From Pigoraptor vietnamica (lineage: Eukaryota; Opisthokonta; Filasterea), in NCBI GenBank assembly GCA_943704525.1, contig CALSCQ010003352.1:1-25825 (forward strand): a stretch of 25,825 nucleotides of DNA. Direction: 5' to 3'. Position numbers and translations under genes: made by a program. Numbering within the stretch: position 1 is the stretch's first letter; each line of letters begins with the position of its first letter. Below, piece after piece: positions 1 to 12,500 of the stretch. The notes beneath the pieces were generated by a model, which did no database searches, had not been told where the DNA came from, and saw only the letters and a list, made by a program, of their open reading frames with translations.

Positions 1-6
1 CTCTGC

Positions 7-37
<31 letters not shown>

Positions 38-92
38 TGTGTGTTACAACGGAGTGGGGCTCGTCGGCTCACGTGTTCTTTGCCCCTTGCAG

Positions 93-657
93 AAGAACAT
101 TCCCGAGTCCGAGCGCGACACGGCCGACTTTGCGCGCACGCTCGTCACGAGCGTTGCGTCTGACATCATGTCGCGGCTGGAGGGCGTGGCGGATGCCGAC
201 GGCAGCGCACTTCGCCAGCACATTGACGCGCGCGCGTCGCTTCTCGCCGAGACGATTCGCGACCGGATGGACATGCAGTTGCACGCGCTGTTTGCGGTGC
301 AGGTGGTGGGCCACAAGAACCGCACGGCCAAGTCGGGTGAGTGGCGCTGTGGGCTGCTGTGGGTGGTGGTGTGTGCGTGTGCGCGTGTGTGTGTGAATGA
401 GATGTAAACATCGCCTTAAACAGCCTGATGTAACTTTTTTTCGACTTCGCTCATACGTTGTCCCTCCCTCCTCAGGCTACCCTGGCCCGCTTGTCGAGCG
501 CTGGTTCTCTGGGCTGTACGAGAACGAGGTCATTGAGGAGGACACGTACCGCAACTGGCGCGACGACACGCGCCACGCGTCGCAGTTTCCGGGCAAGGAC
601 GCCGCCGTGAAGGAGGTGCACAAGTTTTTCGAGTGGCTCGAGTCGGCGGAGGACTGA
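93..657 (+). CDS. eIF4G-family translation factor, C-terminal W2 domain (5' partial)
   Basis: The 3' end of a gene that begins left of the window. Exons are 93-336 and 476-657 (141 aa, stop TGA 655-657). The first acceptor follows a T-tract, a GT repeat and TTGCAG. The intron 337-475 is GTGAGT...CTCAG. The protein is a helical W2 (eIF5C-type) domain: LHALFAVQ, then LVERWFSGLYENEVIEED, then W, FPGK and the ending FFEWLESAED. The closing block closely resembles the end of animal eIF4G2/DAP5 (EFPGK...WLTWLETAEE) and of eIF4G1 (FFKWLREAEE). In the family this domain binds partner proteins (kinases of the Mnk type in animals) and sits at the extreme C-terminus of a cytosolic scaffold that recruits eIF4A and eIF3. 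The MIF4G and MA3 domains would lie upstream and are not visible. eIF4G1 versus DAP5 type cannot be decided here. eIF5 and eIF2B-epsilon also end in W2 but fit less well. Confidence 0.85.
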
Positions 658-1318
658 GGGGCTCACAAACGAGCCTCTGTGGCCCTTCTCTGACCGGATG
701 TTACCTGGACTGACTGGACGAACAGTGCGCGCGCGTCTGCGTTTGAGGCGGAAATGTCGCATGTCGACGGGGATGTTTCGTTTTGGCGTTCTTAGGTTTC
801 GTTTTGTTGCTCAGCGTTTTATATTCGCCTCGCATTGCATTCACCCGTCCCGCAATCCCCGTGCTGTGCGTCTTTCTCGCCTCGCCAGACGCCGGCGCTC
901 TGGCCCGTCAATGGCTTGCGTTTTGCGCGTGTGCGTCGGCTGCGTGTATGTTCCGCGCCCGCGCCACGAGGGTTACTCTGCCGCGTGCCGAGCCCTCGGC
1001 TACTCTGCGGCGTTTGTGCCGCGGGGTGTGCTGCGTTGGACAGCGCCGCACGTGCGTTACTGCGCGACTGGCGTGCTGGGTGTGGGGGCGCCTGGCCGCC
1101 GGGCGTAACAGGAATGTGTCGCGCGTGTGCTTTCTCAGGGCAAACGATGATGATGCCGCGAAACGCTTCGATTGCGTCGACTTTTCTCTTACTCGGCTCA
1201 AAATCCTTGTCGTGATGAATGAAGGAGGTGTTTTGAGCAAGGGACAGGTGCGTGCATTGGAAGCACACACACGAACGCATATACACGGGCGTCGGTTGCA
1301 GCTTGTGTTTTAGTGGGT
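658..1318. other. Convergent 3' spacer between eIF4G-like gene and BDH2-like gene
   Basis: 661 bp between two stop codons facing each other. It should hold both 3' UTRs. Open frames exist on both strands but they are Arg/Cys/Ala-rich, lack recognisable motifs and look like by-products of GC-rich DNA. No clear AATAAA, RNA gene or mobile element was seen. Confidence 0.6.
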
Positions 1319-3048
<1,730 letters not shown>

Positions 3049-3491
3049 TCTCCAAACCGAGGGAGGGAGTAACGGGAAGTAACTACGTTCCAGTAACTGT
3101 CAAATATGCGTCTTCGCGCACGTACACACACTTTCACTGAGGCGCGTGTTTGTTGTTGGACAAAAAGTGTGGCGAAAACGCAAAAAAGATGCGACGACGT
3201 CGGGGAACAGCTGAGAGAAAGTTCGACAGCCACTCACGTGCCGTTGGTCACGTGATTTAACTCACGTGTCTCTTCTAAACTTCCGACGGAAAATTTTAAG
3301 CTGGTTCGATTGGCAGGTGTGTGAAATGGAAAATTGTCCCGGAATTTCTCTACGTATTAAAATTTGTATATCGGAATGAAAAACGAACACCCTGTGTCAC
3401 GTGACGCGGACTATAGTAGCGAGCTTTCGGATCGTGTGGTTGCAAAACCGGTTTGAGCCAGCCAGCCGCAGGTGATTCGTCCGCCGGTAGG

Positions 3492-3532
<41 letters not shown>

Positions 3533-3854
3533 ACGGACACAACGAGTGTGTGTGGGGGGGGACTGTGGGGACGGCTGCATCCTTGCGGGCGTCCAGCCAC
3601 TCTTGCGCGTCGCAACAGCCCCTCACTCCACTATTCCATTTCGTTAATAAGACGTGCCACGTGCCCAGCACTCTAGCCGCGGCGCATTCGGGAGAATTCT
3701 CGCGCTCGTTCTCAAGCGCACCTCGTCGTTGATGGTCTCGGCGAACGACTGACTGCGCGCGCTCCCCTGACCCTGTCGGGAGGGGCTCGCTTTCGGCTTG
3801 CGTTACACTCCGTCGTCGCGTGTGCACGACTAGTGCACGCACTCGTGTGCGACC
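3049..3854. promoter_or_regulatory. Divergent promoter spacer with five CACGTG E-boxes
   Basis: 806 bp between the start codons of the BDH2-like gene (minus) and the SulP transporter (plus). CACGTG palindromes occur at 3235-3240, 3249-3254, 3263-3268, 3398-3403 and 3658-3663. The one at 3398 sits in GTCACGTGAC and the one at 3249 in GTCACGTGAT. A 39-bp GT repeat lies at 3493-3531. CACGTG is bound by bHLH(-Zip) factors; GTCACGTGAC is the animal TFEB/CLEAR consensus and RTCACGTG the yeast Cbf1 consensus. No obvious TATA box was found. Use of these sites is inferred, not shown. Confidence 0.7.
3493..3531. repeat. (GT)n microsatellite
   Basis: About 19 uninterrupted GT units between the E-box cluster and the transporter start, with one further E-box (3658) on the other side. 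Confidence 0.97.
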
Positions 3855-4191
3855 ATGCATCGCATTTTGGGCGTGCAGGATGGGCCGATTAAGGAGCAAC
3901 TCAAGGAGCTCAAGGGCAACATCACGCGCGCGTTCGACTGGCACGTGAATTGGGGGCGGCTGTTTCGCTCGACCCGCCGGTTCATCAAGGCGCGCGTTCC
4001 AATTGTCAATTGGCTGCCCCACTACACGCGCGAGGATGCGTTTGGCGACCTCATGGCCGGCACCACGGTCGCACTGCTCGTCATTCCGGAGGTGCGTTAG
4101 TGTGTCTTTGTGTGTGTGCGTGTGTGTGTGTGTGTGCGTGCGTGTGCGTGTGCGTGTGCGTGTGCGTGTGCGTGTGCGTGTGCGTGTGCGC

Positions 4192-4228
<37 letters not shown>

Positions 4229-7200
4229 CGTGTGCGTGTGCGTGTGCGTGTGTGTGTGTGTGTGTGTTGCGCGCCCCTGAGTTGACTGTGGCTGTGAAGT
4301 TGTCTGTTGCTCACAAGTGCATGCGCTGTTGCTCTGCGAGCAGTCTCTCGCGTTTGCGAACCTCGCGGGCCTTCCCCTTGAGTACGCCATCTACGCGTCG
4401 TACATTGGCTGCTTCATCTACGTGTTTCTCGGGACGTCCTGTCACGTGACGGTCGGCCCCACGGCCATCATGTCGCTCATGACGGGCCAGGTGCTCGGCG
4501 ACTACAACATTCCCGCGGAGGAAAAGGGGCCGCGCGCCGTTCTCCTCTGCCTAATCATGGGGATATTCCAGGTGCGCCCCACCCTCCCTCTTGTGGTCTC
4601 CGCGTTGCTCGTCCGGACGTCGTGTGGACTGCGTTTGCTGCGGTACCCTTGTATGTGCATCTTCTCACTCGCCCTGCCGCGGGGTGACTTGGTTGCGGCC
4701 CAGCCACCATTCCCTCCTGTCGCGTGCCTGACCCTGCTGTTGCGGCGCATCTTTCTCTCTCGCGCAGATTGCGATGGGCATTCTGCACTTTGGCTTTTTC
4801 ACAAAGTTCATATCAGTGGCGACCATCGGCGGCTTCACGTCGGCCGCCGCGCTCATCATCTGCTTCAGCCAGCTGGGCCACATTCTCGGGCTGGAGCACG
4901 TGCGGCGGCCCATCTACTTTGCCATATACGACATCTGCAAGAAGATTGGACACACGCGGTGGCCGGACCTCCTCCTCGGCGCGCTGTGCATCGCGGCGCT
5001 CGTCGGCATGCGGACGATATTGAACAAGCACGGGCACAAGAACAAGGTCCTGTGGCTCGTCTGCACGAGCCGCAACTCGATCATCATCATTATTACGTGC
5101 CTCATATCGTATATTATCGCCAAGACGCTGCCCGGGTGGAAGTACGAGACGGGCCCGCTCACGCTCATGGGGGAACTCAAGTCGGGTCTGCCGAAGCCAG
5201 AGGCCCCGCCGCTCACCGCGTCTGCATTCGAGGTGCGCCTTTGTGTGTATTTGTGTGCGCTCGTGTGCGTGCGAGTTTGCGTCGTGTGTGCGTGCGTGTG
5301 TGCATGTGTGCGTGTGTGCGTGCGTGTGCGTTTGCGTGTGTGCGGCTGTATTGACGCGGCGGTCGTGTGCAGGAACTCGCACTCGGCGGCTTCGTGCTCG
5401 CTTTGATGGGGTATCTCGAGAGCCTTGCGATTGCCAAGACATTCGGTGGGTCTTTTCGCCTGCCGACATTACTCGCACCGCACGCACAAACACATGCAAG
5501 TAGCCGACGAGAGCGCACAACTGGTCTTTGTGAGCATGCGCGTGTGCACACATGCGCGCGACTGTAATGCTATGGCCTCTAAAATCGTTCCCGTCGCAAC
5601 ACAGCCAAGCAAACGAAGAAGTTCCGCATCAACGCGACCCAGGAGCTCTTTGCGCTCGGAATGTGCTCGATCTTCGGGTCGTTTTTCCACTCGTACCCCA
5701 CCACGGGCAGCTTCTCGCGGTGGGCACTATGAATTTTGAATTGCCTGTGTTCTGCTGTCGCCGAGTCCCTCGCATGCTCCAGCTCGCAATGAGCACACGT
5801 GTTTGTGTGTGTCTTTGTGTATGTCCGTGTCTGTGTCTATTTTGGCTTTTCTCTTCACTTTCGCGCGTGCTAAATGTGTCGTTCGCCTGCGCAGCACTGC
5901 GGTCAATGCCATGTCGGGCGCCAAGACGCCCCTCAACAACGTCATCACGGGATCGATCGTCATCGTGGCGGCATTCACGCTGACGACCGCCTTTGGGTAC
6001 ATTCCGGAGTCTGCGATTGCCGCGATTATCGTCGCGTCGGTGATGACCAAGATCGACATCAACATGTTCATCTACCTGTGGCGCGTGAACGGTGCGTCTG
6101 TGTGCCCGCGTGTGCCCGCGTGTGCGTCTGTGTGCCCGCGTGTGCTTCCGTGCGTTGCTTTGTTTCTCTTACCTTAGTGGCAATTTTGCGAGAGGGTGGG
6201 CAGTCTTTCACACCGTTGCTAACCTGCACTGCTCTGCTCCTTCTGCAGTGTGGGACCTCGTCGTCTTCCTCTTTGCGTTCTGCGCGACGCTCTTCTTTGG
6301 CATTGAGGTGCGTGGCGTGGTGTAACGAGGCATGACAACACAAGCAAAAAACGCTTCCCCCGCACGGAACACACGCACAGGCACTTCACTTTCACACGCG
6401 CACACGCATACATATACATGCCTACATACCCGTCCGGTAGACTGAAGGGCTGTCGTTTTCCCCGCGCAGTATGGCATCCTTATCGGAACAGGCGCGAATA
6501 TCGTCATTCGCCTCTACCGCACGTCGCGCCCCGCGATTGCTGTGCTCGGTCGCATCGACATGCCGCCGTTTTACGTGCCCCTCGCCGACAACCTGGAGGC
6601 CGAGCGCCCCGAGGGCATCCTCATCTTCCAACTGCAGGAGTCACTCATCTTTTCGAACTGGTCGTACGTGCGCAAGGCCGTGTTCAAGATTGAGCGCGGC
6701 ATCCTCAAAAAGTCGCTCTCGGCCGACAGCCTCGACCTCAACGCGCTCGGCATTGAAACGGACGACATTCAGATTGGCCATGAGCCCGACGACGCCGTCT
6801 ACCGCCCCAACGATTACCAGACGCTTAGGGACGAGGTGGAGCAGGACGACAACGAACGCCAAGGCGGCACGCTCTCGAACGGCCCGCCGGAGCCCGTGAC
6901 CGAGACGCCGCCGGAGTTTGGCGCGCCGGAGCACCCGCAGCGCAAGCACAAGTCGAGCGGGCGGCAATTCTTCAGCGACGTCAAGGTGCAGCTTGGCCTC
7001 AAGCAGGCGAAGAAGAAGAAGCCGCGCCGGCGTCGCCAGCAGCAGCCCTCGAACGGGCTCCAGCTGCCGACGATTGTCGTGCACGGCGACAGCGACACGG
7101 AGAGCCGCACGGGCGACGCGCACTCGATTGCGTCTGGCTCCGGCGTGGGACCCGAGTCCTCTGCATCCTCGGCCGTCCCCATGCAGACCATTGGGACGTC

Positions 7201-7732
7201 GCGCGGGGACGCGTCGATCGAGGACATGCTGCGCGACGAGAACACGGCGATTGGCGGCGGGCGTCCCAAGCTGGTCGTGAGCCAGGACGACGACGCGGCG
7301 TCGACGTATTCCGAGGCCGTCTCCGGCGTGTCGGACGGCGTCTCCGGCGTGTCGGACGGAAGCGCACACTCGTCGCTGCACCACGGCGACGCCGGTCGCG
7401 GGGAGATTATCCGCGCGTTCATCTTTGACATGTCGTGTGTGCACGACATTGACAGCGCGGGCATCGAGGCGCTGCGCGAGATTCTGGCCGACTGGAACGC
7501 ACGCAACGTCGTGATGTGCATCGCGGGCGCCAAGACGAACGTGCTGAACATGCTGCAGAACGTCCACTACTTGAAGGAGACGGGGACGATCTACTTTTTC
7601 AAGACGGTGGAGCTCGCTGTGGGCGGCGTCGAGAACCTGTCGGCGGACTCTGCCGTGCAGGGCGGAGAGATCCTCGAGTCGAAGGACAACCGCGCCATCC
7701 ACCACATGACCATCAAGGATTTTCTCGACTGA
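3855..7732 (+). CDS. SLC26A11: SLC26A11-like SulP anion (sulfate) transporter with STAS domain (8 exons, 878 aa)
   Basis: Exons: 3855-4091, 4344-4571, 4768-5232, 5373-5445, 5605-5719, 5895-6091, 6249-6307, 6470-7732 (2637 nt). Residues about 60-480 form the SulP membrane core. Hallmarks: IPESLAFANLAGLP (TM1), YIGCFIYVFLGTS, VGPTAIMSL, GFTSAAALI, LMGYLESLAIAKTFA, SYPTTGSFSRTAVNAMSGAKTP, YIPESAIAAII and FGIEYGILIG. The order and the FLGTS...GPTAIMSL block resemble animal SLC26A11, a sodium-independent sulfate transporter, more than plant SULTRs. The cytosolic STAS domain starts near residue 505 (PEGILIFQ) and ends with DIDSAGIEAL near 780. In between lies about 235 residues of disordered, charged sequence with a basic cluster (640-651) and a tandem VSGVSDG duplication (742-756). 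The usual IPQ of TM1 reads IPE. It is divergent from the BDH2-like gene across an E-box-rich spacer. The substrate is inferred from family only. Confidence 0.94.
4109..4268. repeat. (TG)n/(TGCG)n microsatellite in intron 1 of the SulP gene
   Basis: About 160 bp of TG with periodic GTGCGT interruptions, in the sense strand. It begins about 17 nt after the 5' splice site at 4092 and fills most of intron 4092-4343. The interruptions match the local donor consensus GTGCGT. Confidence 0.96.
6092..6151 (+). repeat. 30-bp tandem duplication containing the 5' splice site of SulP intron 6
   Basis: GTGCGTCTGTGTGCCCGCGT occurs at 6092 and again at 6122, period 30. The first copy is the donor of intron 6092-6248; the second is a potential duplicate donor in the intron. 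Confidence 0.75.
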
Positions 7733-7886
7733 ACACCGTGCGCGCCTTGTGGGCTGCGTGTGTGCGGTGTCGTCGGGTCGACGGGTTCGTCAGCTTTTGT
7801 GGGCAGGCAGCGTGCTTGCGCGATTGTCGTCGCGAATTCTTTCATCTCTCGTGCGGTGTGCGCGTTGCAGTGTACGGGGGTCAATG

Positions 7887-7918
<32 letters not shown>

Positions 7919-8480
7919 GCACGCGTCTCTAACGGTTTGTTTTCTCGTGCTCGCGTGCGCCTTTTTCTCCCTCTCTCCTTGGGTTTGTTTGTTTGTCTTG
8001 CTTTAAACATGGCAGCGAACGCACGGGTGCGTGTGGCTTGCTGTGTGATTAGGCTTGACTTTCCTCTGTTTGCACTGGATTGCGTGCGTCGCTGTGCAAT
8101 ACATCCGTTACAAAAAAAAAAACGACAGAACTGCATTCTTCATTCATGTAAAGTGTGCGCGCTCGACAAGGCGTGAGTGACGCAGTGAACGAACCGTACA
8201 ACGCCGTCCGACCTCGCATTATCTCGCGTCCGTCCGAACGATGAGTCCCATATTGGGTCAATGCCGGCATCTTTTTCCCGAGCTGGCGGTGGCGATGGAA
8301 CGTGCCCATCGACCCGTGGGAAGCTTCCTAAAGGACGATGGCGAACTGAACAGCCACCCGACGCTGCCCCGAGGGTCGTGTAGGCAGTCGTTAAAGGAAT
8401 CGTCCTCGCGCCAAGGTAAGGTTCAGCATGGTTACGCCCACGCGCGAAATCTTGATGTCGCAAGAAGACAGAGAGCACCC
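7733..8480. other. Convergent 3' spacer after the SulP gene, with (TGCG)8
   Basis: 748 bp between the stop of the transporter and the stop of the small minus-strand gene. It holds a perfect (TGCG)8 tetranucleotide repeat at 7887-7918 and a short A-run near 8111. The rest carries only unconvincing open frames. No RNA gene was recognised. Confidence 0.6.
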
Positions 8481-8885
8481 TCACTCGAGCAGAACGAGCA
8501 GCCGGTCATCCTCAAAGTAGGCCCTCACGCCCTCGCCCACGAGCCACTGCTGTATGCGCACGGCATCGCTGCGCTCGAACGCGTCCGAAGTCGGGTTCTC
8601 CATAATCGCGAGCGGCACAAGCGCCTGTCCTGCGTTCGCCTCCCGACGTAGCACACGCACGGCGCGCTGAAGGGCGGGGTCGTTCGGGAGCGTCCATTCG
8701 CAGCTTGGCGTCAGGGCGTCCCGCTGTTGCCGCAGCTGCACGCACTCTTCTTCGCGGCGTCGGATTTCGCTATGGATGCGCGTGCGCTCGAGAAGTTCGT
8801 TGCGAATGGACGCCGTGGGGCGCAACTTGGCACGCGCACGTGCGCCGCCGTCTTCTTTGCGCCGACCACCGCCTGCACTCTGCAT
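8481..8885 (-). CDS. Small coiled-coil protein of unknown function (134 aa, single exon)
   Basis: One ATG-to-TGA frame, 8885 to 8481. I do not recognise the family. Residues 1-25 are Gly/Arg/Lys-rich and probably disordered. About 27-57 (IRNELLERTRIHSEIRRREEE and on to LRQQRDAL) is a charged heptad-like helix, likely a coiled coil. Then comes a segment with PALQRAVRVLRREANAG, and a compact C-terminus (IQQWLVGEGV, then YFEDDRLLVLLE) that looks like a small folded unit rather than random translation. Support for a real gene: this frame alone has helix-like heptads and a hydrophobic end, an upstream minus-strand TATA box lies at 9026-9016 (131 nt before the ATG), and it fills the minus slot in the alternating gene order. 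The frame stays open upstream of the ATG, so an extended start is possible. A spurious frame cannot be excluded. Confidence 0.6.
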   Translation of the reverse strand: MQSAGGGRRKEDGGARARAKLRPTASIRNELLERTRIHSEIRRREEECVQLRQQRDALTPSCEWTLPNDPALQRAVRVLRREANAGQALVPLAIMENPTSDAFERSDAVRIQQWLVGEGVRAYFEDDRLLVLLE

Positions 8886-9015
8886 TTGCGAGGGAAGGGC
8901 GATGAAGAAGAAACAAAACCAATCGTCACACGATTTGAATTTCGTTTTGTGGGTGGGTGGCAGGGGTACCCCTGGTGGGTGGACCCTCGTGTGCCCCCGC
9001 GCAGCTGGAAGGAAT

Positions 9016-9026
9016 CCTTTTATATA
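9016..9026 (-). promoter_or_regulatory. TATA box for the small minus-strand gene
   Basis: On the minus strand the sequence reads TATATAAAAGG, a strong TATA match in a locally AT-rich patch. It lies 131 nt before the ATG at 8885, leaving a 5' UTR of about 100 nt. Confidence 0.5.
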
Positions 9027-9096
9027 TATCATAGTCTGTTTTTGGTGTCAATAAACAAGCTGTCGTCGAATTTGTATATTATACCCCTATGGTTTC

Positions 9097-9105
9097 TATA
9101 TAAGG
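9097..9105 (+). promoter_or_regulatory. TATA-like box for the DH-TPR gene
   Basis: TATATAAGG on the plus strand, about 70 bp from the oppositely oriented TATA box. The next downstream gene starts at 9597, which would mean a 5' UTR of about 460 nt or an unseen 5' UTR intron, so the link is tentative. The stretch 9106-9596 shows only a short CA repeat (about 9199-9230) and no convincing coding sequence. Confidence 0.35.
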
Positions 9106-9596
9106 AAGGAATGTGTGGGACGCTTGGCAACGTGTCTTTGTCGATCTAAATTCGAACTGCAGCCGGACAAAAGAGGAATGCCGTCGCACTGAAAGCGTGA
9201 CACACACACACGCACACACACGCACACAACAAGCGCGTGGCTGTGTGCACGCAACTTCAACTCCCGCAAGGAAACTGGGGCACGGAAGTTCATCTCCCTT
9301 CCGTGGATTTAGGTTGTATTCGCTACACTTGCTCGCTGGCACCGAACAGGGTCAAAACCGCTTACTTCGAACGGCAACAAAATTGCGCCTGTGCAACTTC
9401 GAACCCGTCGGTCGCGCTTATTTTACGAACGTGCGCGACCAGCCGACCGAGAGGGTTTCGATCGCAGAAGGACAGCGGGCGTTCGTCCGATGCTGCAATG
9501 AGTCACTCGTGTGAATCGCAGCCTTAACGGAACCTGTCGCAAGGGCGGCATCGCCCGCTCGCGTTGTCGTCTGTCAAAGTAGCGAGTGTGACGGCG

Positions 9597-12500
9597 ATGA
9601 CGGTCACGCTGAAGTTGCCCGCGTTTCAATTGCGGGTCTCAGCGGCCGATCAGGCGCGCCTACAGAGCCGTAAGCGGGCCATCCTCCAGCAGCACGTCGC
9701 CGCGAAGAACGAGAAGGTCGGGTGTCGCCGGTGTTTGCGAGTTTGTTCTCCTTTGTTTTGCGCGGTTTGTGTGCGTGCGTGTGTTATGTATGTATGTGTA
9801 TGTGTGTGTGTGTGTGCATGGTGATAAGGAACGCAAGATGCGCTGTGCTGTTGTCTATTGGTGGCGAATCTTTCTCTCTTTGCGCGCACCTCGATCTCCC
9901 ATTCCGGCGCTCACACGCGCGCTCTCTCTCCCTCTCTCATAACGGACAGGCGACAACATGGAAGGCGGCCGTACCTCCGGAGGTGTGGGAGGCAGCCACT
10001 CCCGCCGACCGCAACTACCAAGAAATCATATACGAACTGTTGCTCACCGAGCGACAGTACGTCGCGACGTTGACGATGATCAGCCTAGCGTTCCGTCAGC
10101 CCGTGCTCGACGGCGACATTCTTCCCGCGGCGCTGGCAGACCAGATCTTTTCGAACGTTGAAGAGGTGCGGCAGGTGAACCTGCGCTTCCTCGCGGCGCT
10201 CGAGGCGCGCTTCCGTGCCGAGTTCCCGCACGTGCGCGGCGTCGACGACATCTTTGTGACTTTCGCAGAGTCGTTCTCCGCATACGAAGTCTACTGCGGC
10301 AACCAAGAGGATGCGTTCAAGATGCTCATGCTCGCGAGGCAAAAGTACCCCGAGTTTGCCAAGTTCCTCGCCGAGTGTCACAAATCGCCCGCGTGTGCGG
10401 GCCTCACGCTCGACGGCTTCCTCCTCACGCCGATGCAGCGCATCACGCGGTACCCTCTCCTCCTCAAGGCCATGATGGCTCAGCGCGGGTGCGACGCCGC
10501 CGACGCCGACAACGCCTACATTCAGAAGCAGCAGCGCCGCCGGAAGGACGCCGCGACCGAGGACTCCGCAGACCCCAACGCGGGGCTCGTCGCCGCCTAC
10601 CAGGCGATGATGGCGTGTGTGGCGGGCGTCAACGAGGCCGCGCGGAGGTCGGACGACGCAAAGCGGCGCCGTTCCGTGGACTCTGCGATCGATCCCAACG
10701 CGCGAAGGCGTGCGACCATCAGCGGGCCATCGCTACCGCGCTCCGGTACGGCGATGGGACGCCACCCGATGTCGACGGGGCGATCCAGCAGCGTCGGGGA
10801 TGCATCGATGCGCCCCATGACCGCCGCCGGGTGCGAGGTGGGGTCGGTCTCTGCGTCGGCCGTGCGCCCGGCAACACGGAGTGCCTCGCGGTCCGTACGT
10901 CGATACGCTCGCGTGGACGACGCCGACGACGGCTTGGACGACGACGATGACGATGCGCTCTCGACGGCGACGGACGACGTGGCGCAGCTGAAGCGCGAGA
11001 GGGACGCGCTGAAGGATGCGCTCTCGGCGGCGACGAACAAGCTGCACTCGCTCGAGGGAATTCTCGGCGTTTCGAAGCTCGCCGTGCCCGAGGGTCAAAG
11101 TCATGCTGGGCGCGAACCGCGTGAGGAGCACACGCGCTCACGGGCCGGGGTGCGGAGAAGCGACAGCGCGCGCCGGCCTGCCCACCCTCTGAGCGTCACG
11201 TGGCCCCATCCCGGGGCCGAAGACGACGGCCGCGGAGGCTCGCATGCTGCGCACGGCGAACAGCGCCACCCGCCGTCAAAGGCACAGCCGCAGACGCTGG
11301 CTGTGCCTGGCGCGGGAGCGGCAGGGTCTAAGGACAAGGGAAGCCGCAGGTCCCGCAGCCGATCCCGGTCGCGTGAGCGCATGTCGCAAGAGGCGAGCGA
11401 CGCACACGCGCAGGGTCCACACGGAGGATTGCGCCCGCACAGCGCCACACGCGGTCGCACGCCGGAGCTCTCGCGATCGTCGACGCCGACCTTGCCGCCC
11501 ATCCGTACGCCCTCGCGCGCCGCGACACCGGCCAAAACGAGCCCGAAACTGGAGGCGCCGCAGTCACCAGCGCGGCGCTCGGGCGACAGCGACACGGAGT
11601 TTGAGGGCGCGCGCAGGGCGTTTGAGGGCCGCCAGGGCAGCCTGAACTCGCTCGATCGCCGCTTTGCCGGCAACGAAATGGCCGTGGGGAGTGCGTCCGA
11701 CACGGACGGCGAGGCGCGCCTGAGCCGGGGCAATTCGGAGCTCGGCATTATCGTGCAGGGCGTGGCTGCGCGCGTGAGCCCGCCCAAGACGCTCGCCGCA
11801 CACCCGCCGCACGGGTCGCTCGGCATTGGGACGCGCGCGAACCCATTGCCAGCCGTGCGCATTGAGTCGGCGGCCTCTGAAAATAGCGACGGAGCGCCTG
11901 GGGCGGGCGAGGCGCAACAGGCGTCGTCCTCCACGGGACACTCGCCGCGGATGACCAGCGACAGCGGGGTGGGGACGCATGCGCACCCGCACCCGCACCC
12001 GCACCCGCACCCGCACCCGCACCCGCACGCCGACGGCCAGGCACACGGGAGCGTGCCCACGGCGATTGTGGCGCACAATGTCATGGAAGAGATGAACGCG
12101 CGCCTCATGCGAGAGAACGCGGAGCTCCGACGGCGCCTGCACGAGCTCGAGATACTGCAGTCGCACCCACAGCACGCGCGCGCACTCGCCGCCGGTGCCA
12201 TGCTCGCTCCCCTAGACGTCTCGTGCCGTCCGCCGCCGCACGCGGGCGCCCTCGATGCCCCCAGCGTCCAGCCGGTGGTATCCCCGCTCGGCGCATCGCT
12301 GAATCCGTCGCTGAATGGGACGATCGTCTTTGACGAGCCGGACCCTTTCGACCCCCTCGCGGAGGCGCGCGCGGCCGCAGCGGCGGACGAAAGCATTGCG
12401 CGGTGCCACGGCGACGAGGACTGCGACCTCGTCGCGGAGGAAGACGCCGAAAACGGCACTAACGGAGCGAAGGGCGGCGCAAAGGGCGACGCTGGTTCGT

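Noticed and set aside
783-1313. Plus-strand frame of about 170 codons in the convergent spacer, with a hydrophobic start
   Set aside because: No ATG at the hydrophobic start, Cys/Arg-rich remainder, no homology recognised; it lies where 3' UTRs are expected.
6641-7705. Minus-strand open frame of about 350 codons over the SulP last exon
   Set aside because: Shadow of the STAS-encoding exon; composition biased to Arg/Val/His with no recognisable fold.
7861-7918. Direct repeat array resembling a CRISPR or satellite
   Set aside because: Only a (TGCG)8 tetranucleotide run without spacers.
9050-9055. AATAAA polyadenylation signal on the plus strand
   Set aside because: No plus-strand gene ends nearby; it falls within the AT-rich divergent promoter.
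9113-9514. Plus-strand frame before the DH-TPR start
   Set aside because: Contains a translated CA repeat and no motif; better seen as 5' UTR or promoter.
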